A stretch of DNA of 64,000 bases from Ruminococcus sp. AF31-8BH. Lineage in GTDB: Bacteria; Bacillota; Clostridia; Lachnospirales; Lachnospiraceae. This document shows, one piece after another, positions 51,053 to 59,600 of this stretch. The notes under the pieces are model-generated. The model saw nothing but the letters and a program-made list of their open reading frames with translations. It was not told the origin of the DNA and made no database searches. The position numbers were made by a program, and so were the translations under genes. The stretch lies in the NCBI RefSeq assembly GCF_003460605.1, contig NZ_QTVN01000018.1, forward strand, positions 1 to 64,000, written 5' to 3'. The first letter of the stretch is position 1; the number at the start of each line of letters is the position of its first letter.

Positions 51053-51418
51053 ATGAATAACTTTGATATGATTGTGATAAGTGAAGAAAAAGAAAATATT
51101 CTTGTGGTTATGAAGACTAGCGAGCCTCCTTTTGATTACCTTGCAGAGATTGAGGCTTCGCTAAGGGAAAAACACTATATCGGTGTAGTAATGATTGATG
51201 AATTGCTACATAGTGGGAATACGGAAGAACGGTTTATTCAGGGATACTTTGATGGTGCCCGGTTTGACAGTGGGCAATTTGCCTTTGAGCTTGTTCCGAA
51301 AAAGAGCAAATTAAGGGAACCTGTTTGTTTTTACTTGCATCAAGACAGGGAAAGCCTTGAATATTCTATTTTAACGACCAGACAGCAGAAGCTGATTGAG
51401 CATGGCTGTATCATTTAA
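51053..51418 (+). CDS. rnlB: RnlB-family antitoxin
   Basis: The 121-aa protein is close in length to E. coli RnlB (about 123 aa) and shares its layout: LVVMKTSEPPFDYLAEIEAS at the start, then a VVMIDELLHSGNTEERFIQG segment and a C-terminal TTRQQKLIEHGCI. It begins 26 bases after the toxin stop, with its own AAAGGAG ribosome site. RnlB blocks RnlA and is unstable in phage-infected E. coli. The match is by pattern memory and gene order, so a profile search would be the proof. Confidence 0.75.
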   Translation: MNNFDMIVISEEKENILVVMKTSEPPFDYLAEIEASLREKHYIGVVMIDELLHSGNTEERFIQGYFDGARFDSGQFAFELVPKKSKLREPVCFYLHQDRESLEYSILTTRQQKLIEHGCII

Positions 51419-51443
51419 AAAGAAAATAAGAAGTAACACAAAG

Positions 51444-51476
51444 AGCATTATCGCTAAAAACGGTAGTGCTTTTTTT
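51444..51476 (+). terminator. Terminator of the toxin-antitoxin unit
   Basis: AGCATTATCG (51444-51453) pairs with CGGTAGTGCT (51461-51470), with three G-U pairs, and T's follow to 51476. Together with the promoter at 49537 it makes the toxin-antitoxin pair a closed transcription unit inside the ICE. Confidence 0.75.
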
Positions 51477-51501
51477 GTGCATAAAAAGGAGGTATTGCTA
51501 C

Positions 51502-52842
51502 GTGGAAAAAGGTGAGATGGGCGAGAATGCCACCGGACGTTTGACAACGTATTATGTGGCAGAATGTATGGAATTTAACCGCTATGGAGAATACAGGGAG
51601 GATATCCACAGTGCAGAAGAGGCAGTAAAGATCTATCAGAGTATTCCTTCTGAAAGGTTGAATGCAGGAAAAGGAATTGGGCTTCATGTGGAGGAAGAAG
51701 ATGGTATTCCATTGGAATTTTCCCTGGTTTATAACGGGGAGTTGGATGTGGATCTTTTGAGAGATATCTATGATCAAAACCAATACCCAGAGGTTTTTAT
51801 AGCTGCCAGGGAACTGAGTGCTTATCTTCCGGAAACAAAAGTCATTGATACCAAAGGGCTTTTAACAGAGAAAACCTTGGAGGCTACTGTTTTTGCAGAT
51901 GAAATGATTAAACTGGAAAAAAATCTTGACCCTGATTTTTACCATACCTTTTATCCGAAAGAAGCAGAACATAAGGAAGCTATTATATGGAAAGCCTTAT
52001 GTCAAGACGGAAAAGAGGAATACAGCAGGTGGCTGGGAAGCAAGATATTTGAGCAGAAATCAGAGTTGAAAGAACAGGCAGACAAGCTAAAGACAACACT
52101 GGAACAGGTAAAACTTATTCCGCCGGTGGACTTGAAACCCTTTGTGTATGTGCGGATCAGTGAACACCCGGACATTCCATTGGAAGAAGCCATGCCATTA
52201 AATCAAGCGGTAGAATTGTTCGGAAAGCTGGATCGGCAGGCAGTGGAAGAGAAAGATATGGCAGGTTATTACAAAACACATTTTGAAATCTGTTTTCTCT
52301 CAGAGGGGGAAGTCATGTCTTATACCGGGCGCCAGGATTTTGGTGACGGGGAAGGAAATCTGCTGGATCATGTAAAAGCATTTGCAGATTATTATCTCCA
52401 TACAGAAGAAGGGCAGCAGCTTATGAAACAGACCGCCAGGACAACAGAAGAATGGGAACATGAACAACAGCAAATGAGATGGGTACTGGAGGAGATGCTT
52501 CCTACCCTTCAGTATTTCTGCAACCTGGAAAAACTGGAAACAGCGGTTCTGGAAGAACAGGAAATAGAAAAGAAAGTCCCTTTACTGACGCAGGGGGACG
52601 CATCACGAAAAGCATATCAGGAAGCCATGCTTGCCTATATCCGGGAAAGCAGGATTGCATTAAATACAGGGAAGGAGCTGCCTTGTATGCCGGATATCCG
52701 GGATTTTGCAACTGCCTGTCCGGATAAATCATACAAAGAACAGGTTATGGAAGAGATACGACAGGAAGCAGAGTCATACGGTATGACCGTAGAAGCGTAT
52801 GCAGCAAATGGATATGAGCCGCCAAAAAGGGGCGGCAGATAA
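51502..52842 (+). CDS. YodL/LPD16-type accessory protein of the ICE
   Basis: The 446-aa protein begins with a YodL/LPD-like domain (about residues 10-95; TTYYVAECMEFNRYGEYRED, then EEAVKIYQSIPSERLNAGKG). A charged middle region and a helical C-terminal section (residues 330-440; PPKRGGR at the end) follow. GTG 51502 follows AAAGGAGG by eight bases. Large polyvalent-protein-associated domains occur in anti-restriction and DNA-entry proteins of ICEs. The exact function is unknown. Confidence 0.68.
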   Translation: MEKGEMGENATGRLTTYYVAECMEFNRYGEYREDIHSAEEAVKIYQSIPSERLNAGKGIGLHVEEEDGIPLEFSLVYNGELDVDLLRDIYDQNQYPEVFIAARELSAYLPETKVIDTKGLLTEKTLEATVFADEMIKLEKNLDPDFYHTFYPKEAEHKEAIIWKALCQDGKEEYSRWLGSKIFEQKSELKEQADKLKTTLEQVKLIPPVDLKPFVYVRISEHPDIPLEEAMPLNQAVELFGKLDRQAVEEKDMAGYYKTHFEICFLSEGEVMSYTGRQDFGDGEGNLLDHVKAFADYYLHTEEGQQLMKQTARTTEEWEHEQQQMRWVLEEMLPTLQYFCNLEKLETAVLEEQEIEKKVPLLTQGDASRKAYQEAMLAYIRESRIALNTGKELPCMPDIRDFATACPDKSYKEQVMEEIRQEAESYGMTVEAYAANGYEPPKRGGR

Positions 52843-52901
52843 AATTAGGAAAGGAGGCGGAGTTTTGGCCATGTAAAAGATATCTTCCCTCCTGAAAAAA
52901 A
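52843..52901 (+). promoter_or_regulatory. Leader with a start-stop codon pair before the PAPS reductase-like gene
   Basis: AAAGGAGG (52850-52857) is followed after 13 bases by ATG TAA (52871-52876), a start directly before a stop. Further on, CCTCCT (52888-52893) can pair with the AGGAGG and so trap it. The real gene begins at TTG 52902 with no ribosome site close by. This looks like a translational control leader, or a damaged start region. Confidence 0.35.
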
Positions 52902-53807
52902 TTGGATTTAGAAAAAACAGCAATAGAACGTATCCGCACTGCCAGCCAGATGTCCCTGCAACATTATGGGCTTCCTTTGGTAGTGACGGACAGTGGAGGA
53001 AAAGACAGCGCCGTATGCAGGGAACTGGTACGGCGTTCCGGCGTGCCATTTGAACTGATGCACAACCTGACTACTGCAGATGCCCCACAGACTATTTATT
53101 ATGTGAGGGAACAGTTTCAGAAGGCAGAACAGGCCGGTATAACTTGTAGTATCAATAAACCTTACTATAAAGGGCAGCGGATAACTATGTGGAGCCTGAT
53201 CCCCATGAAAATGATCCCTCCTACCAGGACTATCCGGTATTGTTGTGAGGTTCTAAAAGAAAATGGTGGGGCTGGGCGTTTTATCACCACAGGTGTCCGG
53301 TGGGCAGAAAGCCGAAAGCGGAGGAAAAACAGGGGGATTTATGAAAACTTTGTCCCAAATGGAAAAAAACGTGCCATTATTTTAAATAATGATAATGATG
53401 ATACCAGGCGACTCTTTGAATCATGCCTGTCAAGGGGCAAACACGTATGCAATCCCATTGTTGACTGGAGTGACCAGCAGGTCTGGGAGTATATCCAGGC
53501 AGAGAAAATACCCATGAACCCTCTTTACGAAATGGGATTTCACTGGGTTGGCTGTGTAGGCTGTCCTATGGCAGGAAAACAAAGATACCGGGAGTTCCGC
53601 ATCTTCCCGACCTATGAGAGGGCTTACCGGCGGGCTTTTGCTAAAATGCTGGAGTTAAGGAAAGCTGCAGGAAGGCAGTGCAATTCCCGCTTATGGTCAG
53701 ATGTAGATGCTTTTTTCCGTTGGTGGATGGAGGATCCTGGTATCCCCGGACAGTATGAATTGTCCTTTCATGAAGATACCAATGAGATTTATTATGACTA
53801 TTTGTAG
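52902..53807 (+). CDS. APS/PAPS reductase-family protein with iron-sulfur cysteines
   Basis: The 301-aa protein has the ATP-pyrophosphatase P-loop SGGKDS (31-36) and the cysteine pairs CC (114-115) and CVGC (218-221), the arrangement that binds a [4Fe-4S] cluster in APS reductases and DndC-type sulfur enzymes. It may act on sulfur or on DNA rather than in sulfate assimilation, as no other cys genes are near. It is common in such ICEs with unknown role. Starts at TTG 52902, since an in-frame stop lies at 52893. Confidence 0.82.
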   Translation: MDLEKTAIERIRTASQMSLQHYGLPLVVTDSGGKDSAVCRELVRRSGVPFELMHNLTTADAPQTIYYVREQFQKAEQAGITCSINKPYYKGQRITMWSLIPMKMIPPTRTIRYCCEVLKENGGAGRFITTGVRWAESRKRRKNRGIYENFVPNGKKRAIILNNDNDDTRRLFESCLSRGKHVCNPIVDWSDQQVWEYIQAEKIPMNPLYEMGFHWVGCVGCPMAGKQRYREFRIFPTYERAYRRAFAKMLELRKAAGRQCNSRLWSDVDAFFRWWMEDPGIPGQYELSFHEDTNEIYYDYL

Positions 53808-53825
53808 TGGAAGGGAGGAGGAATT

Positions 53826-54332
53826 ATCGCAAAATATCAATTATCTTTTGGACTGCAGTATGAAGCCTGGATGCTGGAAATCCGTATTCCGGACTGGCTG
53901 GAGTTTCCTTCTAAGGAGCAGGCACTAAAATATGGTGAGCAAGCTGAGGTTTCCGTTTTCTTAAAAGCGGAAGCTATTTTTTTGCTCTTTGATGGCAGTA
54001 AGGAGAAGATTTTACCGCAGCAGACGGAACTTTATCAGTTTTCCTACCTGAAAGAAAAGACTTATGACAGACTGGGACCGCCACTTTCCCCGGAAGACAT
54101 AGACCATTTGGTAGAAGTGGGGGAATTGGAGCAGGTACTGTTCAGTGAAAAATATATCCTGACAGAAGATGATTACCAGGAATTTTCCGGAAACCTTATG
54201 GAAGCCTTTCAGGAATTGGAAAAGGAGTACGGTCCACCACCCAGAGAAAAGGAACAGGGGTATCTGTTTCAGGCGCTCTGGTATCAGGCAGAAGAATTAA
54301 ACCCCGGAGAGGGGGACTGCTTTGGAGATTAA
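53826..54332 (+). CDS. ICE protein of unknown function, likely starting at a non-AUG codon
   Basis: The frame is open upstream of ATG 53871 and reads AKYQLSFGLQYEAWMLEIRI, which looks coding. A strong GGGAGGAGG (53813-53821) precedes ATT 53823 and ATC 53826, where the usual ATG seems to be missing. From there the product is 168 aa; from ATG 53871, 153 aa, without a ribosome site. The rest is acidic (LPQQTELYQFSYLKEKTYDR) with no known domain. It overlaps the next gene by 11 bases. Confidence 0.6.
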   Translation: MAKYQLSFGLQYEAWMLEIRIPDWLEFPSKEQALKYGEQAEVSVFLKAEAIFLLFDGSKEKILPQQTELYQFSYLKEKTYDRLGPPLSPEDIDHLVEVGELEQVLFSEKYILTEDDYQEFSGNLMEAFQELEKEYGPPPREKEQGYLFQALWYQAEELNPGEGDCFGD

Positions 54333-56418
54333 GGTAAAAAAAGAAAAAGAGCCGGAGCTGAAATTAAAAAAAGAAGCCCAGGTGACGGTGCATAAGAAAA
54401 ATCCTATTTTATCTGCAAAGGAAAAGAAAGCTGCTTTTACCTCTAAGCCGGTGGCCGATCTTTTAGGGCAGAGAAAGAAAAAAGAAGGGGCAGAAAAAGG
54501 GAAACAGCCGGAGCAGGGCAGAGAAGCGCTGTTTGAAAAACAAAAGGAAAAGAAAAAGCAAGCCGGGAAAGAGGCAGCAATCCGGGGAGCAGCAGAAGAT
54601 AGAAAACAAAATGGAAAGGCCAAAAGCACCGTATCTGTACCGGGAACCTTACAGCCGGATCAGATGAAACAGGGGGTAGCACCAAACAGTCAGCCCTCTG
54701 CTGGTTTCCAGGCGAAGGAACAGTATCGGAGGGAACAGGCTGCAAAGCTGGCGGAAACAAAAAAATCTTCCCTGGCGAAGCAGACTGCCATAAAAGGGGT
54801 ACGCCGGGGAGAGGCTGCTATATTGACCCAGTTAGAGGGCGGGGAGGAAGTCAATGATTCCCTTTATGTCATGGGGACAGCAACAAAACCGGCAGAAAAG
54901 CTGTGGAAGGATCGGAATTATAGAAAGGCAGAGCAGGAATTAAAGGTAAAACAGGCAGATGGGAAGATCACCAATAAGCAGTTTTACAGACAAACAAGAG
55001 CAGTGAAAAAGAAACAGATGGAGAAACAGAAAAAACAGGCAGTCCGGCAGAGAAAAATCCAGTATATGATCAATAAGCTCACCGGAAATGGGCAGCAGGA
55101 CAGTTTGGCACAGGTGGCAAAAGATATTGTAAAGATGAAAGCCTCTGTGTTTATGCTGAAGGTGGTCCAGTTTGCCGGGGCGCTTTTGGCTCCGCTGTTC
55201 AGTATTCTTCTTGTGGTGGCAATCCCTGTAGTGATTATCTTTTTCCTCTTATACTGTTCGCCACTTGGTGCGTTCATGCCAAATCCGTCTGAGGAGAACC
55301 CTACCGTCCGAGAAGTTTTAAGCGGTTACTACATGGACTTTAATACAAAACTTGGACAAAATGGGGAAGATGGGGCAGTTACCTATCTCCATGAGAAAAA
55401 CGGGAATTATGTGAGTAATTACTATGATACTTTAATGGTTTATATGGTGAAGTATGGAACCGGGGATATAGGTGTGGATATGGATCAGCGGCATAAGGAC
55501 AAGCTGAAGGAAATCTTTGATGAAATGAACAGTTTTGAAAACACGACCATAACCACCACCATAAAGGCAGGGGAAAGCCTGGGAAATGTTGTCACCAGCG
55601 GTTATTGCCAGTGCAGTATCTGTTGTGGACAGTGGGCAGGAGGACCTACAGCCTCCGGTGTCATGCCAAAACCGGACCATACCATTGCAGTAGATGCACA
55701 AAACCCCTTTGTCCCTATGGGAACCAGGATCATTATGAACGGGATTGAATATACCGTAGAAGATACCGGAGCATTTGACCGGTATGGGGTACAATTTGAT
55801 GTTTTCTGTGCAGATCATGCAACTGCGTCTGCCTGGGGACATCAGACTTTTGAAGCGTTTCTGGCAGATGGGGACGAAAATGAGATTACGGTAACAAAGA
55901 AGGGCTGCTACGTCAAGAACCTGAATTATGAGGACTATATTGCACTTGGAAAGCTGACCGAAAAAGAAGAAGAACTTTTAAGGGAAGTCATGAGTGAGGA
56001 ATTCCGAAATGAGATCCCTTCCTTTGGCGTAGGAAGTGACGTTGCAAATCTGGCACTGACGAAGGTAGGCTGCAAATACAGTCAGGAACACCGGTATGAG
56101 GAAGGATATTATGATTGCAGTTCCCTGGTACAGCGGTTGTATCAGGAGGTAGGCATTTCCCTTCCGGCGATTGCCTCTACCCAGGGAGAATTTATGGTAA
56201 CACATGGGTTGGAAGTTACAGAAGGCGAACTGGAGCCGGGAGATCTGATTTTTTACTCTTATGAGCAGAATGGGCAGTTCCGCAATATTTCCCATGTGGC
56301 AATTTATGTTGGTAATGGCAGAATGGTACATGCAGCCAACAGCAGACGTGGAGTAGTGAATGACCCGTTCAATCCGTCGAACATTGGGCTGTATGGAAGA
56401 CCCAGCCGCTTGCAGTAA
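54322..56418 (+). CDS. CwlT-like bifunctional cell-wall hydrolase (3D domain plus NlpC/P60)
   Basis: The 698-aa protein makes holes in peptidoglycan for the conjugation channel. A basic, low-complexity cytoplasmic part (residues 1-275) precedes one membrane helix (about 280-312). Outside it has a 3D-type domain (about 423-510; MPMGTRIIMNGIEY-like PMGTRIIMNGIEY, then VQFDVFCADHATASAWG) and an NlpC/P60 endopeptidase (570-696) with catalytic C598 (DCSSLVQRLY), H657 (HVAIYVG) and the following HAAN. The start is TTG 54322 after GGAGAGGGGG. Confidence 0.9.
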   Translation: MEIKVKKEKEPELKLKKEAQVTVHKKNPILSAKEKKAAFTSKPVADLLGQRKKKEGAEKGKQPEQGREALFEKQKEKKKQAGKEAAIRGAAEDRKQNGKAKSTVSVPGTLQPDQMKQGVAPNSQPSAGFQAKEQYRREQAAKLAETKKSSLAKQTAIKGVRRGEAAILTQLEGGEEVNDSLYVMGTATKPAEKLWKDRNYRKAEQELKVKQADGKITNKQFYRQTRAVKKKQMEKQKKQAVRQRKIQYMINKLTGNGQQDSLAQVAKDIVKMKASVFMLKVVQFAGALLAPLFSILLVVAIPVVIIFFLLYCSPLGAFMPNPSEENPTVREVLSGYYMDFNTKLGQNGEDGAVTYLHEKNGNYVSNYYDTLMVYMVKYGTGDIGVDMDQRHKDKLKEIFDEMNSFENTTITTTIKAGESLGNVVTSGYCQCSICCGQWAGGPTASGVMPKPDHTIAVDAQNPFVPMGTRIIMNGIEYTVEDTGAFDRYGVQFDVFCADHATASAWGHQTFEAFLADGDENEITVTKKGCYVKNLNYEDYIALGKLTEKEEELLREVMSEEFRNEIPSFGVGSDVANLALTKVGCKYSQEHRYEEGYYDCSSLVQRLYQEVGISLPAIASTQGEFMVTHGLEVTEGELEPGDLIFYSYEQNGQFRNISHVAIYVGNGRMVHAANSRRGVVNDPFNPSNIGLYGRPSRLQ

Positions 56419-56430
56419 GAAAGGAGAAGC

Positions 56431-56637
56431 ATGGACGAAAAAGAATATGAAGTGACCATAACAGAAGTCCTGGAGAAAAAAGTAAGATACCGGGGCAGGA
56501 ATGAACTGGAGGCAACTGCAAAAGCAGAAGCAGATTATTATGCAGAAAAAATCGTGCTGGGGGCAGATGATTTTTCCTATCGTGATATTTCTGCAAAAGA
56601 ACTGGTACCTGTAAAAGAAAGAAGGAACAGCAGATGA
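56431..56637 (+). CDS. DpnD/PcfM-like small protein
   Basis: The 68-aa protein matches the DpnD/PcfM family: YEVTITEVLEKKVRYRGRNE, then EATAKAEADYYAEKIVLGAD. Its function is not established, but it is found in pCF10-like conjugation regions. The stop overlaps the ATG of the next gene by four bases, so it is translated together with the large methylase/helicase. Confidence 0.82.
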   Translation: MDEKEYEVTITEVLEKKVRYRGRNELEATAKAEADYYAEKIVLGADDFSYRDISAKELVPVKERRNSR

Positions 56638-59600
56638 AGCATATCACAAAAGTACGGGAACTGTATGAGGAAACCATACACTGGATTTCAGAGTCGGAGT
56701 ATTCCTGGAAAAATTTCCTTTCCTGCATGGGGCGCTTGTATCAGTTGGACTTCTTAAATACCTGTATGGTATATGCCCAGCGCCCAGATGCGTCCGTTCT
56801 TGCAGGATATGATGCCTGGCTGGAAATGGATTTGCCGGTTGCCAGAGGAAGTAAAGGAATTGCAGTATTTCCTTCCAAAATTTTCGGGGAAGGAGTTACC
56901 CATGTTTATGATATTCAAGATGTAAAGGGACAGGGAATCCGGCCCTGGAACTGGCAGGTGAATGGGACAAACCGCAGACTGCTGGCAAGGGAGCTGTTCC
57001 CGGAAATCTACGAACAGGAAAAAAAGTTTAAAAATTCTTTAGACGCCTTTACAAGAACAAATGTTTGGTTTATGATAGAAGAGGAAGATGAAATTTTAAA
57101 ATCCTTGCAGAAGCTGGCTGTCCTTATCGGAGAGGGACAGGAGGTAAAAGAAAACCAGATTACAGAGTTTCTTGTAAACAGTGTCTGTTATGCGGTGAAA
57201 AGCCGCTGCGGTATCCGAGATGACACCCTGGATTTTTCTTTTATCTGCGGTTTTTCAGAGAATGAGGAGGTTCTGTACCGGACAGGACGGTTAGTATCCC
57301 ATTTATCTGGGCGGATTGTGTTACAGATTGCAAGGACCATGAAGAACATAGACCTTGAAAGGAGGCAGTATTATGGAAGGGATCGCAGGAATCCAGTACA
57401 GGGAAATGAATGGCGTACAGATACCAGTCTTAGAGGGCGTGATGAGCGAGGAGAAGATGCTGGCGTCCCTGAACCGTTACGGCAGGATCGCAGCACAGGA
57501 AATGAAGAGAACGGACCAGGCACAATACGAAATGATGCTCCTGTCCGGGAAACTGATGGAGCGGCTTATGAAAATCCAGACAGAAGCGGAGGAATACCAC
57601 GAGAAACTGGCAGAAAGTTTTCTGAAGACCTGGACCAGGGAGGACAGGATAGACCCTTACAACACGTTGGAAATGACCAACCTTCGGATACAGGCGGATA
57701 TGGAAGCACAGAAACAGGTTATGGAGGAGATCATTCAGCTCAGGATCGGATAAAACAGGAAAAAACAGAAGAGGATACAGAGAAAGGAACTGCTTCGGCG
57801 GTTCCTTTTCTGTCTGGGGAGATAGAACCTGCACAGCCGGAAAACTGGCAGAAAGAGAAAATTCTTCTGGAAATGACGGAGCAGGAGATACCATATAAAA
57901 TTTATGAGTTTTACCGGAACAATCCAGAGGAAACAGACCGGGAAGCTTATCTTTATGAATTGTATGGAGATGTAAAAAGAGAAGCCCATACAAAAGACGG
58001 TATCCTGACCGCAGAAAGCGGTTCCAGTGGTTTTTATATCCTTTGGAGTGAGGGAACTTCCATGAAGGAGGCGTTCTGGTACTGGGACGAAGTTTCTTTG
58101 GAAATTGGGAAACGGATTGAAAAAGGGACCTATCTTCCTTTGTTATCTGTATCGGAGGAAGCCTTAGAAAATGGGGAAGAAACAGAGGAAGAAACCTTAC
58201 AGCCAGAGAAAGTGCAGGAAGTGATTGAGGAAAAGGAACCAATCCCATTAGAAGAGATTGGCATAGCCTTTTATAAACAGAATATCCAGGCGGATATTTT
58301 AAAGAAAATGCTCTGTCTGGTCTATACGACCAATCAGCTACCGGAAGAAAAAGACCATTTTTTGAAGATGCTTTTGCTTCGGGAAGTACCGGAAGGCCAG
58401 CCTTATTATCTGGTGCGGACAGAACATGGAAGCTATGAGCTTTGTATTCAGGAAAATGGGATTAAGATCACCCTGCCGGAAAGCCAAGATTTTCTGCAGG
58501 AACTTTCCTGGGATCAGTTTGGCGGGCTTACTGCACATCTGGCAGAGGAGGACCAGATTGCCTATACCGAAGATTCAGAAACCTTAGAGCAGCAGGAGAA
58601 TATGTACCGTCTGCTTCCCTGGTTTCCGGCATTATGGGAAGAATATAGCGAAATTCTTAAAAAGGAAGAGCTTTGGCAGGAAGGAAGAACCTCTGTCCAG
58701 ACAGAAGGCAAGGAAGAAGCCGGAGATTATTATTACCCAGAAGGGTGGTTGCAGTTTACCGGTGGGGATAAAAGCCGGTATCAGAAAAATATCCGGGCAA
58801 TCCGTATCTTAAAAACACTGGAGCAGGAAGAGAGAAATGCCACAAAAGAAGAACAGGAAATTCTTGCGGGGTATGTAGGGTGGGGCGGGCTGCCAAATGC
58901 TTTTAACAGTAAACGCCCGGAGTGGAAAAAAGAATATCAGGAATTGAAGGAACTGTTGACCGCAGAAGAATACGCCCAGGCAAGGGCCAGTGTCAACAGT
59001 TCTTTTTATACGCCGCCGGAAGTCGTGCGGGGTGTTTATAAAGCCCTGGAGCAGTTTGGATTCCAGAAGGGAAAAATTCTGGAACCGGCTATGGGGATTG
59101 GAAACTTTTTTCATGGTCTTCCGGAAAGTATGCAAAAATCCCAGCTTTATGGCGTGGAGATTGATGCCATAAGCGGAAGGATTGCACAAAAGCTCCACCC
59201 TTCAGCCAGTATCCAGATTAAAGGATTTGAAAAAACGGAATTTGAGGATAACAGCTTTGATGTAATTGTAGGAAACGTGCCTTTTGGGGATTTCCGTTTG
59301 TATGATCCCCGATATAAAAAGATGAAGTTGAAAGTCCATGATTATTTTATCCGGAAAAGCATGGACCTCCTTCGGCCAGGAGGCATTTTGGCAGTGGTAA
59401 CTTCAAAAGGGACGTTGGATAAAAATGACAGCGCTGTGAGAAAAAATTTGGCAGAACAGGCAGACCTTTTAGGGGCAGTCCGGCTTCCGGCAGATTCTTT
59501 TGGAAAGAGCGCCAATACCGCAGTTACCAGTGACCTTTTGTTTTTTCAGAAAAAAGCAGAGCCTTCGATTGGGGAGCCGATCTGGACTTATACAGGGCTT

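Noticed and set aside
57430..58248. Minus-strand frame of 272 codons opposite the helicase gene
   Set aside because: The translation is low in charged residues and rich in P, L, F and S, typical of antisense shadow. The plus-strand genes explain the region.
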